Shown one piece after another: positions 32,201 to 41,100 of a DNA stretch of 64,000 nt. The position numbers and the translations under genes were made by a program. Numbering within the stretch: position 1 is the stretch's first letter; each line of letters begins with the position of its first letter. Source of the DNA: Montifringilla adamsi (lineage: Eukaryota; Chordata; Aves; Passeriformes; Passeridae); assembly GCA_017590115.1 (NCBI GenBank), contig JAGGNK010013559.1:2918305-2982304 (forward strand), written 5' to 3'. The notes beneath the pieces are model-generated. The model saw only the letters and a program-made list of their open reading frames with translations. It was not told the origin of the DNA and did not search any database.

Positions 32201-34398
32201 AGACACAAACTTCTCATCATCCTCCAGCTCTCGGGCGGCTCCGAAATCCGTCAGTTTGTAGATGCTCTGCCCGTCCTCTCCCACCAGCCTCATGATGTTG
32301 CCGGGTTTGATGTCCCTGTGCACGACGCCGTTCTCACGGAGGTGGTTCATCCCTGCCACTGGCACAGGAGGAGGCAGAATTCCTGTGTGGGGCTGGGCCA
32401 CTGGGATCCAGGGGACCAGTTTGAGTTGAAAAACTCGAAACAGAAAACTGCTGTCACCCAGCTCGATTGGCTTGTCACCTCTACTAACAAGTCATCCCCC
32501 ACTTTTGCCACAGAGATGGGTTTGCTCAATAAGAGCTGCTGGTAAGTAGCTCAATTGGGTTTCGGGATGGCAAACTTAAGCTCTGGGTCCTGGGTTTTTC
32601 TTGCTAGACTGTGATGCAAAAGGTACAAGGGTTGATCTTTGCTGTTTATAGCTTGGCTTATTCATTGTTATTTCATCCTTCCCTCAGGGTATGTAGTCTC
32701 TATCGCTCCAATGGTGTCTTTTCTATTGCCTATACTGGGACTATAAATGCTTTAGTTGGGTGTAGGAAGTAGCTTTGTTATTCCAGGTCGTGTTGATTGG
32801 GCTAGAGTTTGGCATCAAGACAATCTGATGTCAGGAAACATCTTTCAGGTGTAAGCTGAATGCTTTTTTTAAGCTACGTCTTGGCAGTCTAAGTGCACCT
32901 TCCAGTGCACTGGAATTTGAGTTGAGAAGAGGGCTGGAGAGGGGGTAAATCCCACAGTGGCTGCACTTAGATGGGGATCAGTGTGACTGGGGGGATGGAG
33001 AGGATGAGGACATGGCAGGGCACAGCCCCTTGCCACAGCAGCTTTCCAGAGCAAGGAGAATCCCTCAACACAGAGCTCAACCCCACCCCCGCTCAGGGGT
33101 GCAACTCCTGACCCCTCACTCCACTGCCCAGGGCTGGTGCCCGCAGGGACCCCCAGCACCGTGGGGTCCCCAGCTGGAGGGTCCCAGTCCCTGATGGTGG
33201 CAGGGGCTGATGGCCCCTGACCCCCACACTCACCCACACACTGCAGCACGATGAGGAACTCGGACTCAGCCAGGCCAAAGGCATTGGCTGGGTCTTCCAG
33301 CACGTTCAGCAGGCTGCCACTGGAGCAATATTCCATCACCAGCACCTTCTGCTTGCTGCTGCCCTGCAGGGGAGATGGGGAGGGCTCAGCCAGCCCCGTG
33401 TCCCCCCAGCCAGGCAGGACCAGGTGCCCTCCCTCGGCTAGTGAGCCCCAGGGTTTCCCAGAGGGGTTCCCACTCACTGTCTCCTCCACGGCAAATAATT
33501 TGACAATGTTTTTGTGGTTCAGCTTCCGCAGCATCTCGAACTCTCTCATCTGCACCTCCTGGGGCCGCAGGTAGCTGGCACTGTTAAACACCTTCACAGC
33601 AACCAGCTCCCCCGATTTCTGGGAAAAGAGCAAAAAGAGGGAATGAAAACACCAGGCGACGCCATTCACGTGCAAAGCAGCTCCAGGAGCTCTGTCCCGG
33701 CTCCCACACCCCACTCGGGACGCAAATGATGAAATGATGCCTCTGCAGCGCGTCTGCTCGGCTGCACAAACAAACCGCTGTTCTTCACCTCCCTGCCCTT
33801 CCTGTCCCGGCCCCCACGTGCTGCGTGTGGCTGTGTTGATGCGGCCCCACAAAAAGTTCCCGTGTGCAGCCGAGGCTGGCAGCTCCCCGGGGCACGGGGA
33901 TGCTCCCAGCCCGCTCTCGCAGCCGCCGCTGCTGCATTTGCTCAATTAACTTCAAAGGCTGCTGAGGAGGAGAGCCCGCTCCAAGCCCGGCAAGTGTTTG
34001 CATGAAGTATGCAAATGGCCAAGGATGGGGTTTCCAAAACCTCTGGGCATTCCCCGGGAAACAGCAGCTTCTTCCTCCTGCGCCGCGGCGAGCAGAGCCG
34101 ACTGTGAGCGCCCCAAAGCCGCCCTCGACCAACAGAGAGGGGAAGGAGCCCCGAGGAAAATGAAAATAAAACGGAAAGCAGCGCCTGAGCTGCTCCACAG
34201 GCAAGGATCTCCCGGCAGGGCGAGCGGAGCGGAGCTCGGGCATCCCGAGCAGGGACGGGGGGCACCGGGGCTCTGCATTCGGGGTTCCTCCCCCCAGCTG
34301 CCCCCGCTCACCTTGTTGCGAGCTTTGTAGACAGAGGCCGTGGCCCCCTGGCCCAGGAGGTCCTCGGTGCTCCACAGGTAGTTGGGGGTGCTCTGCAT
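20170..34398 (-). CDS. IKBKE: IKBKE, inhibitor of NF-kB kinase epsilon, nearly complete
   Basis: Serine/threonine kinase of the TBK1/IKK-epsilon pair, which phosphorylates IRF3/IRF7 downstream of RIG-I/MAVS, STING and TLR3. Nineteen coding exons join with consistent phase to 707 codons plus two bases (human protein 716 aa). Visible features: glycine loop GQGATASV (16-23), VAVK with Lys38, HRD with Asp135, DFG with Asp157, activation-loop Ser172 in FVSVYG, APE-like region, ubiquitin-like domain (about 305-385) and coiled-coil/dimerisation region (about 400-700). Every catalytic residue checked is intact. Only the short terminal exon (LNRVP... in human) was not found. The coiled-coil part is clearly more diverged from human than the kinase domain. 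SRGAP2 lies upstream and RASSF5 downstream. Confidence 0.95.
20224..20685. repeat. 34-bp minisatellite carrying copies of an IKBKE splice junction
   Basis: About 12 copies of a unit with CCTGCATCCTTTAGGGGCAG then ATCCAGCCCTAATT. The unit contains the plus-strand image of the 5' end of IKBKE coding exon 19 and its AG (CTCCTGCATCCTGCAG). Confidence 0.92.
20692..20750 (+). mobile_element. Short fragment of the element at 7205-7655
   Basis: Matches the reverse complement of 7190-7236 at its 3' end, including GAGACTGAAAATGGAATA and CTCTCAGTTA. Lies between the 34-bp minisatellite and IKBKE coding exon 18. Confidence 0.5.
20782..20879 (-). CDS. IKBKE: IKBKE coding exon 18 (residues 652-684)
   Basis: Acceptor ATCTCCACAG. 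Encodes [11 protein letters not shown], then a proline-rich stretch ([10 protein letters not shown]) where human has SPPPIAPYPSP. Ends CTG CG before GTGAGTC. Confidence 0.85.
21306..21402 (-). CDS. IKBKE: IKBKE coding exon 17 (residues 619-651)
   Basis: Acceptor CTCTTTCCAG. Encodes [12 protein letters not shown] and [14 protein letters not shown] (human ETRNHLRLVGCSV). Ends GGC before GTGGGTG, phase 0, chosen because the next exon starts in phase 0. Confidence 0.82.
22060..22628 (+). mobile_element. Solo LTR, 569 bp, with terminal inverted repeats and 4-bp TSD
   Basis: Begins TGTGAAAAAT and ends GTTTTTCACA, a perfect 9-bp terminal inverted repeat. CTCC flanks both sides (22056-22059 and 22629-22632), a 4-bp target-site duplication typical of class I (ERV1-like) elements. 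Lies in the IKBKE intron between coding exons 17 and 16. Confidence 0.85.
23521..24165. repeat. Long AT-rich microsatellite complex
   Basis: In order: ATT/ATC triplets, then AT and ATAAT repeats (23600-24040), then AAT/AAC triplets (24045-24158). It lies in the IKBKE intron between coding exons 16 and 17. One frame gives a meaningless poly-Asn open reading frame. Confidence 0.95.
24214..24315 (-). CDS. IKBKE: IKBKE coding exon 16 (residues 585-619)
   Basis: Acceptor CCCGGCTTTAG. Encodes [20 protein letters not shown], parallel to human VNFSHLAKRLLQVFQEECVQ. Ends ATG AG before GTACCACC, a weak donor. The long AT microsatellite begins about 50 bp into the following intron. Confidence 0.9.
24490..24700. 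repeat. Imperfect tandem repeat, unit about 50-70 bp
   Basis: Recurrent AGCATTTTGGTTTTGGAGGT and GGGGATACAAAA blocks in an IKBKE intron. Confidence 0.8.
25446..25485 (-). CDS. IKBKE: IKBKE coding exon 15 (residues 572-585)
   Basis: A 40-nt exon. Acceptor CCTCCCCAG; encodes [13 protein letters not shown], human [13 protein letters not shown]. Ends AT AA before GTGAGTC. Confidence 0.93.
25745..25821 (-). CDS. IKBKE: IKBKE coding exon 14 (residues 546-572)
   Basis: Acceptor CCTTTGCAG. Encodes [20 protein letters not shown], matching human IQQIQCCLDKMNFIYKQFKK. Ends CTG A before GTGAGTG. Confidence 0.93.
26028..26140 (-). CDS. IKBKE: IKBKE coding exon 13 (residues 509-546)
   Basis: Acceptor CCTCTGCAG. 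Encodes [15 protein letters not shown] and [13 protein letters not shown], the latter close to human ELVKSRDQVHEDR. Ends AAA AG before GTGTGTG. Confidence 0.9.
26217..26286 (-). CDS. IKBKE: IKBKE coding exon 12, diverged (residues 485-508)
   Basis: Acceptor CTTCCCCCAG; reads L-Y then a Gly/Ala-rich stretch and VVKTRLQR before a GTGAGG donor, phase 0. Little similarity to human apart from the starting Leu-Tyr; placed by splice sites, phase and order. Confidence 0.68.
27447..27548 (-). CDS. IKBKE: IKBKE coding exon 11, diverged coiled-coil segment (residues 451-485)
   Basis: Acceptor CTCTTGGCAG, donor CT before GTAAGTG. Encodes [14 protein letters not shown], aligning loosely with human LQATCRRTLEVAR. 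The assignment rests on position, length (102 nt), phase fit and weak similarity, so it is less certain than the kinase exons. Confidence 0.75.
27742..27826 (-). mobile_element. CR1 LINE 3' fragment
   Basis: GATTTGGGTTGGAAGGGACC with CTTGGGCAGGAACACTTCCA, CR1 in reverse orientation, in an IKBKE intron. Confidence 0.75.
28176..28267 (-). CDS. IKBKE: IKBKE coding exon 10 (residues 421-451)
   Basis: Acceptor TTGCCTTGCAG. Encodes [11 protein letters not shown] and [11 protein letters not shown], equivalent to human GQELMFRGLHWVM. Ends GTG AT before GTGAGTG. Confidence 0.92.
28357..28421 (-). CDS. IKBKE: IKBKE coding exon 9 (residues 399-420)
   Basis: Acceptor GTCTTTGCAG. Encodes [16 protein letters not shown], equivalent to human PKFVPKVDLQAD. 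Ends AAG before GTGGGT, phase 0. Confidence 0.92.
28966..29168 (-). CDS. IKBKE: IKBKE coding exon 8, ubiquitin-like domain (residues 331-399)
   Basis: Acceptor CTCCATTTCAG. Encodes [13 protein letters not shown] and [10 protein letters not shown], matching the ubiquitin-like domain of IKK-epsilon. Ends GAC C before GTGAGTG. Confidence 0.93.
29499..29678 (-). CDS. IKBKE: IKBKE coding exon 7 (residues 271-331)
   Basis: Begins G GGC CTG ([16 protein letters not shown]), covers the end of the kinase domain and the start of the ubiquitin-like domain, and ends AAC AC before GTGAGG. Its acceptor is TTGCTGCTGCAG. Only 17 intron bases separate the exon from a solo LTR on the 5' side (see findings). 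Confidence 0.94.
29697..30113 (-). mobile_element. Solo LTR, 417 bp, with 6-bp target-site duplication (copy 2)
   Basis: Same family as 4591-5007, in reverse orientation. GGGAAG stands directly on both sides (29691-29696 and 30114-30119), a 6-bp target-site duplication of the length usual for ERVK-like integrases. It sits in an IKBKE intron just 17 bp from the 3' splice site at 29679/29680. Confidence 0.9.
30309..30419 (-). CDS. IKBKE: IKBKE coding exon 6 (residues 234-271)
   Basis: Acceptor CTTCCCACAG; begins G TAC ([14 protein letters not shown]). Ends with AC before GTGAGTG. Encodes the C-lobe end, similar to human YRITTEKPAGAIAG. Confidence 0.94.
30640..30740 (-). mobile_element. CR1 LINE 3' fragment
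   Basis: ACAGAATCCCAGAATTATCT, GGGTTGGAAGGAACCC and CCAACCCCCTGCTATGAGCA, CR1 in reverse orientation, in an IKBKE intron. Confidence 0.8.
30921..31081 (-). CDS. IKBKE: IKBKE coding exon 5 (residues 181-234)
   Basis: Acceptor TTCCCCCCAG; begins with HPD. Encodes the P+1 and alpha-F/G region ([19 protein letters not shown]). Ends ATC AT before GTGGGTGCC; G of the next exon completes Met234. Confidence 0.94.
31110..32030. repeat. Minisatellite, unit about 35-40 bp, in an IKBKE intron
   Basis: More than 20 units built from CACCTGGAACACAGCTCTGG, GTCCTCCCAAAAACATCTAA and CAGAGCTCTGGGTCCTG. It fills nearly all of the intron between coding exons 5 and 4, starting about 30 bp from the exon 5 acceptor. 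Confidence 0.93.
32177..32358 (-). CDS. IKBKE: IKBKE coding exon 4, catalytic and activation loops (residues 120-180)
   Basis: Acceptor CTGTGCCAG. Encodes HRDIKPGN (Asp135), LTDFGAA (Asp157) and [11 protein letters not shown] with Ser172, the activating phosphosite. Ends CTC before a GTGAGT donor, phase 0. It corresponds residue for residue with human. Confidence 0.96.
32400..32960. other. AT-richer island in an IKBKE intron, unclassified
   Basis: Sharp compositional change against the GC-rich gene; several short T-rich blocks. It looks like an old inserted element, but no termini, target-site duplication or family was recognised. Confidence 0.4.
33234..33363 (-). CDS. IKBKE: IKBKE coding exon 3 (residues 77-120)
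   Basis: Acceptor CCCTGCAG. Encodes the hinge and alpha-D/E region ([13 protein letters not shown]). Ends TGTGTG G before GTGAGTG; the split codon Val120 is completed by TG of the next exon. Confidence 0.94.
33478..33618 (-). CDS. IKBKE: IKBKE coding exon 2 (residues 30-76)
   Basis: Acceptor TTTTCCCAG; begins [12 protein letters not shown] with the ATP-binding Lys38 and ends FAVEET before GTGAGTGG. Phase 0 at both ends. Encodes beta-3 and the C-helix of the kinase N-lobe. Confidence 0.95.
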
Positions 34399-34730
34399 GT
34401 CCAGCAGAGCGCGGGGCTCACCCCGCGCGGGTGAGATTTACCCCGCCGAGCCCCAGCCTTTACCCCTCCGGCAATCGCGGCCACTCCCCTGGGCAGCCCC
34501 GGGGCCGAGGCCGAGCATGGAGCGAGCCCCAGCAGCCCGGGGCTGGCAGCAGAAGGCCGGCGGATGCCAGAGCTCGGGAGCGGCGCGGGGCCAGAGGCGC
34601 CTCCCCGGCCGGGAACCGAAACCGCGGATTGCAAAACCCGCCCGGCGAGCACGGCCGCGCTGCAGGAGGAAACGCCTCAGCTTCCTGCTCGAGAGAAAAC
34701 TTCCCAGCCGGGCTGCAATCTCCCAGCACA
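34000..34730 (-). promoter_or_regulatory. CpG-rich candidate IKBKE promoter and 5' leader
   Basis: GC- and CpG-rich sequence spanning the first coding exon and about 330 bp upstream of the ATG at 34398. It merges into a CpG-rich minisatellite at about 34730. The human gene has non-coding 5' exons; none can be placed here. Inferred from composition and position only. Confidence 0.45.
34312..34398 (-). CDS. IKBKE: IKBKE coding exon 1 (residues 1-29)
   Basis: Starts at ATG 34398 (MQSTPNYLW), encodes the glycine-rich loop and ends AAG before a GTGAGC donor, phase 0. The start matches human IKK-epsilon (MQSTANYLW). Confidence 0.95.
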
Positions 34731-35400
34731 CCGGGCAGCCATCCTCCGGGACCCGGGCAGCAATCCCCTGGCACGCCGAACAGCCATCCCCGGGACCCGA
34801 GCTGCCATTCCCCGGAGTACCCGAGCAGCAATCCCCTGAGCAGCTGGGCAGCCATCCCCCGGAGCACCCGGGCAGCCATCCCTGGGCACACTGGGCTGCT
34901 ATCCCCCGGCAGGCCGGGCAACAATCCCCTGAGCACTTGGGCAGCAATCCCCGGGCACACCGGGCAGCAATCCCCGGGCACACCGGGCTGCCATCCCCGG
35001 GCACACCGGGCAGCAATGCCCCGGCACACCGGGCTGCCATCCCTGGGCGCGCCGGGCAGCAATGCCCCGGCACACCGGGCTGCCATCCCTGGGCACACCG
35101 GGCAGCAATGCTCCGGGCACACCGGGCTGCCATCCCCGGGCACACCGGGCTGCCATCCCTGGGCGCGCCGGGCAGCAATCCCCGGGCACACCGGGCTGCC
35201 ATCCCTGGGCACACCGGGCAGCAATGCACCGGCACACCGGGCTGCCATCCCTGGGCACGCCGGGCAGCAATCCCCGGGCACACCGGGCTGCCATCCCCGG
35301 GCACACCGGGCAGCAATGCACCGGCACACCGAGCTGCCATCCCCCAACCCCGGGTTGCCATCCCCCGACCCCGAGCTGCCGTCCCCCGGCACGCCGGGCT
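34730..35400. repeat. CpG-rich minisatellite upstream of IKBKE
   Basis: About 22 units of a CACACCGGGCTGCCATCCC/GGGCAGCAATCCCCGG pattern (30 bp), alternating two unit types. Open in several frames on both strands because the unit is a multiple of three; not treated as coding. Confidence 0.93.
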
Positions 35401-35609
35401 GCTCCAGGACAGCTCCGCTGGTGGCTGAAGGTGCTGAGCTCTGGCTGCCATCGGCACTGCCGGGGATTTGGGAAGCAGAGCCGGATCAGGATTGGTGCCC
35501 AGGTCTGTGTCCGGCCCTTGTTATCTGTGCCAGCACGGGGTCAGTGCTCGAGCACTGGCACGGACACAGCATCGCCGGGCAAGGCTGGCACTGAGCTGTT
35601 GGGGCTCTC

Positions 35610-35935
35610 TGTCAGGGATGTGGGACAGGGAGGAATGTGGGATGCAGGTGACATACAGGGTGCAGAGCAGGATGTGGGATGCAGGATGCAGAGTGGAATA
35701 TGTAATGTGGGCCAGGGTGGGGTGCAGGATGTGGGATGCAGGATGGGATGTAGGACAGGGTGGGATGTGGGATGCAGGGTGAGATGTGGGATGCAGGTGA
35801 CATACAGGGTGCAGAGCAGGATGTGGGATGCAGGACAGGATGGGATGCAGAATACAGGGTGGAATATGTAATGTGGGCCAGGGTGGGATGCAGGATGTGG
35901 GGTTCAGGGTGGGCTGCAGGGCAGGATGTGGGATT
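35610..35935. repeat. Minisatellite of GGGATGCAGGATGTG type
   Basis: Irregular 8-20-bp units with a higher-order repeat of about 160 bp (a block with GTGACATACAGGGTGCAGAG at about 35648 and 35807). Intergenic, upstream of IKBKE. Confidence 0.9.
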
Positions 35936-35939
35936 CAGG

Positions 35940-37655
35940 GAACTCTGCTGCCTGCACAGGGCAGAGCAGGGCTGCTCCTGTCCCTGCTCACTCTGTTTTC
36001 ACCGTGACCAGCCCAGCATCAGGGTCCCACTGTCAGGAATTATTCCAGGCTGGTGTGGATGCCTCTAAAGGCTCCATCCTCACCAATAAAGCCTCCAAAG
36101 GTCTGAGAGTTCATCAGCCTGTGGGACATCCAAACCTTGACACTGCTTCACCAGCCTGCACACAAACCCCACCCCTAATTAGTTCCTTAATTCCTGCTGA
36201 GCTTCATTTTCCCATCCAGGGGTGAGTGCCTGGAGCAGCCTCCAGAGAGCTGGCAGAGGGCACAGCCTGGCCCTCTCCCTGAGGTTATCCAGGGATGCCA
36301 GGGCTGGAAGGGGTGGCACAGTCTCAGTTTAACCACACAAAAGCTGAAATCACTTTGATTGAAGTAATTTTGCTGCAGCTCAGCTGACAGGAAGAGAAAG
36401 GGCCGGGGTGACTTCTTGAAATTGTGTCTGGTTTTATTTTCTACGCATGTGAAACAGGAGCACCGGTCTGTCCCCACGCTGCTGGCCAAGCCTGTGGCTG
36501 GGAGTGCAGGGAACTCACCCCCAACACCTGCCTGGCTTCTTCCAGCCCCCTTATGCTTTCTTCTGCTATCCTTTTAAAATTCCCAGCTCATTTCCTTTCC
36601 CTGGTTGCCCCATCAGCAGGATTTCCTCCACAATCCCATCTGAACCTCAGGACTGGATGTGCCCACAGGGGACAAACCCTGGTGTGGTGGGAGAGCGCAT
36701 CTGGCACGGGCTGGGAGGGAAAAAAACCCGGCCTTGAAAGCAATTTGTGACAAGAATTAATTGTTCCAGCTGGTGGCAGCAAAGCCCGAAGAATAAAGGA
36801 CGAGCAGCAAGCTCTGTGTGCAGCAGGGACCTCGTCCTTGGGGTCAGAAAACCCGAGAGTCCCACGAGCCCAGTGCTGTCCCCTCGGTGTCACTGTGACA
36901 AACCTGTGACACGTCCCCGAGAGCTGAACCCTCCCAGCACTCACCAGGGTGTTTCTTTGTTAAAAACCACAAAAAACCATTTCTTTGTTAAAAACCATGG
37001 GGTTTGTGAGGGAGGGTTGGCCCCACCTGTGGTTTGATGAGGGTTTAAGAGATAATCACAGTGTCTTCTGCTGGACAGCGACCAAGGGAAAATCAGAAAT
37101 CCCTTGTTATCTGTGCCACCCCATTGCTGTCTGACTCCTATTTCATGTTTTAAAAACAAAAAGCCATGAGCAGCGTGCCCAGCTGGCTCTGGGGTGGTGC
37201 CACAGAGGCTGCTGTGATTTTGGAATTAAAACATCCTGGATTTCCTGAGGAGATGTGGGACAGGGAGCACAGGGATGCTCACCCCAGGGACAGGGGGGAA
37301 AAATGCCTCAATTCAACATCAAACCTCACTGAAAGTAATTCCTTCGAATCTTAAGAAAAAGAAGCCAAAATGAACAGCCCTGCCATGTTCCCCCTCCATG
37401 CTCTGAAAAAGGCCCATGGAAAAACCGAGATGGGGGCAAGCTGGTAATGATAAAATAATGATCCAATCCATAATCTCAATCTTAAATCCTCTTTCCTGAG
37501 CCAGTTGGGGGTCCATCCTCCACAGGAAAATGATGAAGATTAAGCATTTTTAAATCAGGTCACTACCAGGGAAGTGTTTGCCCCAGGGAATCCTGCTGTG
37601 GTGGCTGCGTGCGAGCCCAGGGAAGGGGGAACACAGGGCTGGAATCAGGAATCAG
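35940..37655. other. Intergenic region between SRGAP2 and IKBKE
   Basis: No coding exon recognised. Contains a short direct repeat TTTCTTTGTTAAAAACCA (about 36950 and 36980). Confidence 0.55.
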
Positions 37656-37659
37656 TGGG

Positions 37660-37925
37660 CTCACAGAAAGAATGGTTTGGGTTGGGAGAGACCTTTCAAA
37701 TCGTATCATTCCACAGCAGGGACACCTTCCACTCTCTCAGGGTGCTCCAGCCTGGCCAGGGACACTGCCAGGGATCCAGGGGCAGCCACAGCTGCTCTGG
37801 GCACCCTGTGCCAGAGCCTCCCACCCTCCCAGGGAACAGTTCCTTCCCAATATCCCATCTAAACCTGCTCTCCTTCCGCTTCAGGCCATTCCCTTGTTTT
37901 GTCACCACATCCTCAGTGTCCCCCT
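37660..37925 (-). mobile_element. CR1 LINE 3' fragment
   Basis: AGAATGGTTTGGGTTGGGAG through CCAATATCCCATCTAAACCT and the CCATTCCCTTGTTTTGTCAC block; one of the longer CR1 tails here. It lies between SRGAP2 and IKBKE, just beyond the likely SRGAP2 transcript end. Confidence 0.85.
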
Positions 37926-38139
37926 TCTCTCTGTGCCACCAGGCTGCCCCTGCCCCGCTGCCATCGAGTGTCCCCAGGATGGCACCAGGAGCTCCTGGCT
38001 CCTGCAGATCCTTCCTCACCCACTCTCCAGCAGCTCCAGCAACATTCCTGAGCATTCCAGCAGCCCCCCAGGCCATGCTCTCCCTCTGTCCCACTCAACC
38101 CCAGGACATCACACACCGGCACCCTCAGGTCAGTGTTTC

Positions 38140-41100
38140 CACCATACCCAAAACATTTATTTCTCCAAAACTATTGCTAATGACAATGGATACATTTTGT
38201 TGCCCCAGTATGGATTTAACACTTCCAACACATCGACTCCTAATACTGTACAAGACTGTACCAAAAAGGGGGGGGGGGAATTAAACCAAAACAAAAAAAG
38301 GCTGTACCTCCATATTGTACAGAGTTCTATGTACAAAGTACAATTTTACACAGTTTAATATATACACCATATATATATTGGTGTAGAAGACATGAAACAG
38401 TGGAAACTTGTTTTAGCAAGAACATTCCATCCCACCATGAAACAACTGCTGCTGACAACCCCAGGTTCAGACAGAGAAACACAATTCCTACACTTTGCAA
38501 CCCGATTTTCCTGCCTTCCAGCAGGACCACTGGAAATCAGAGATGGATTTCAGCAATTGCCCTGTTTGAGCTACATCGAGCTGGGCTTTCAGAGAAGCTG
38601 CTGCTCACAAGTATTGCTCCAGCAGTTTGGCACACTCACGAGTCCAACCCCTCGGGCTTGGGTTGTTCTTCACACCTCAGGGCTGTGCCTGGAGGAAAGG
38701 CTGGTGAAGTCCACTTCAGGAGTAAGGTTACCACAGTGCCTCAAAAAGGACAGGCCCACCTACGATTCCTGCTGCAAACTGCTGAATATTTACCCTGTGT
38801 GAAGCTTGGCAGATCAAGTATTAGCACGGCAGGGAGCTGCCTTCCCTCTCCACCTTCCCCTCTTTTTGGCCCATCGTTGAAAAACACTTTCATCCCAAAC
38901 TACGTTAGAGGAAGCACAAAATTTAACAGGAAAAAAAAAAACAAACAACCAAACCCCAAACCAACAAAACCCTTGCATTTTCCAGGCCTTGAACTGCTGT
39001 TTTTGCATCTCTAGAGCCACCCAAATAGATGGTTTGCTGCTAGAACAGCCTGGAAAAGAATTCATCTGCCTTGTGGTGGGCGGTCGGCGGAACCGCTTGT
39101 GCGCGACACAGCCGGGGCCATCCCGGCCCCGCAGGCACAGGGTCAAGTATTTCTATTTTTGTTTCTTATTTTCAAGTACCAGGTTGTCACACAGACACAG
39201 AGACATGCAGAGAGCCGATGTGGAAGGAGCTCAAACCCCAAAGTTCAGTCCATGAAGCGCTTGGTGATTCCCCAGGGCTGGTGCTGGAGCGTCCCTGGGG
39301 GAAGGACGTTCCCTCCTTTCCACCTCTTGTGCCACCAGCCCACTAAAGGAACAGCTTTATGTCCCCACCTGCATTTGTGGGGCATTAGCCAAGGCCAGAT
39401 AAACCCACATAAAGGCTGGGTTTTTTTTCATGAAAGCTAAAAATCTCAAAATAAATAAATCCCCAGCTTGTTAAACTCAATTTCCTGCTCTGGACAGGCC
39501 CATAAGCAATGGAAATGCCCCAATGCTCCTCTTTTCCTGTGGGTTTTGAAGCAGTTTTTGAAGCAGTTCCCTGCAGCGTGTTTGCACTTTGGGGCACATC
39601 CCTCTACACCCAGGGCTTGGTCCTGCCAAGCACAGGTGCCCCTGACCAGTGCCACACCTGGGGGGACAGGGGCACCTGCTTCCTCTGCCTCCTGTGCTCA
39701 GGGATGTGCTGGACAAGGGGGTGAGCTCAGCCTCTCATGGGATCCATCCAACTGGCTCAACAGGGATTTTTGGGGCATTTTCCCACCATTCCTGATTGCT
39801 CACTGAGGGCAACACCTCCTGGAAGTGTCCCCTCCACACGGATCCCACCAAGGGAGCGTTCCCACGCCCCCGGGAAGGATCTGAAGTGCTGAGAATCAGA
39901 GACGTCGATTTTTGCAGAAGAACATCTCCCAAAAGCTCCATAAATCCCCAAAGCTACGCCATGCTCCACCGAATTTGAGGTTTTTTGACACAGAGAAGAA
40001 GAGAAATAAGGCAGCAAACTCCACCTGCAAAGAGCTTCTCCTGTCCCAGTATTGCTGGAGCTCTTCCAAGTGCGCCGGGTCGGCCCCGTACCAAGTGCAA
40101 GGTGGGGAGCTACAACAGATGGGATTTCTTGCCAAGCTGAAGTGTTCTGATTCAGTAAATAAATTTATGAGAACTCGGTTATCTTAACCTACTTTTGTGC
40201 AAGAACAATCTTGCCTTAAAAAAGAAAAAAAAAAAAAAAGAAACAAACAACAAAAAACCTAAAAAGAAAAAAAATCAACAAAAACTCCCAAAACCCAACA
40301 CATGAGGTATTCAGCACAGGAAACCCAAAGACTCCTTTTGAACAGGTATCAAAATACAGACATATACAACAACTTTTTTTTTTTTTTTTTGTTCTGCTGT
40401 CACAGTGCACTCTACTTATTTACTCATTTTTGTTGCAATAAAATACCCAATACAGATAAAATGAGAGGGTTTGATCGTGTCCCACTGCTAGGACACGAAG
40501 GACAAATTTACAATTCATAAACTTTGGACGACCTCAGAGAGGCAGAAATTAAGCAATGGTTAAAGCACACTGCTCCATTCCCAACTAGGGAAATAACCCA
40601 GAAAAGGTCTGAGCTTCAGAAACCATTCAGATTGATCACCTAAAACCGTGTTTCATTTTAAAAGTTTTTAGGTTTTTTTTTTTTTTTTTTTTGCTTTGGA
40701 TTATTTCAATCCAACACCTGATGAACAAGGTTCATACAAAGCACTATCCAACAGACAGACGTCATTCCAGTTATCAAACACTTCTTTTGTCTTCATATTC
40801 GACACAAACGTTACAGGAAAAGTCATGAAAAGAGGAATTTCCTTGGAAGAGCTAAAATTTCTTCGGGATATGAAGATGTGGAGTGACATTGGTACCTCCC
40901 CAAGCAAACCACTGAGTCAGACCTGTCCTCAGGGAGGGAACATTTCCAGTTCCTCCTTCCCACCTTTCCGGCAGCCACTGCTCACAAAACACTCGTGGCA
41001 AACGTCCTCTCAGCCTTGTGTGTTCAGAGTGAGGAGGACAAGCTGAAAATCTCCTTTTTTTTCCCATGATTTTGTGTGTGATTTTCTTGTTTCATCCCTC

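Noticed and set aside
34382..35594. Several 300-390-codon open frames on both strands upstream of IKBKE
   Set aside because: They are products of a 30-bp (multiple of three) CpG-rich minisatellite, giving repetitive Pro/Ala/Gly peptides in many frames.
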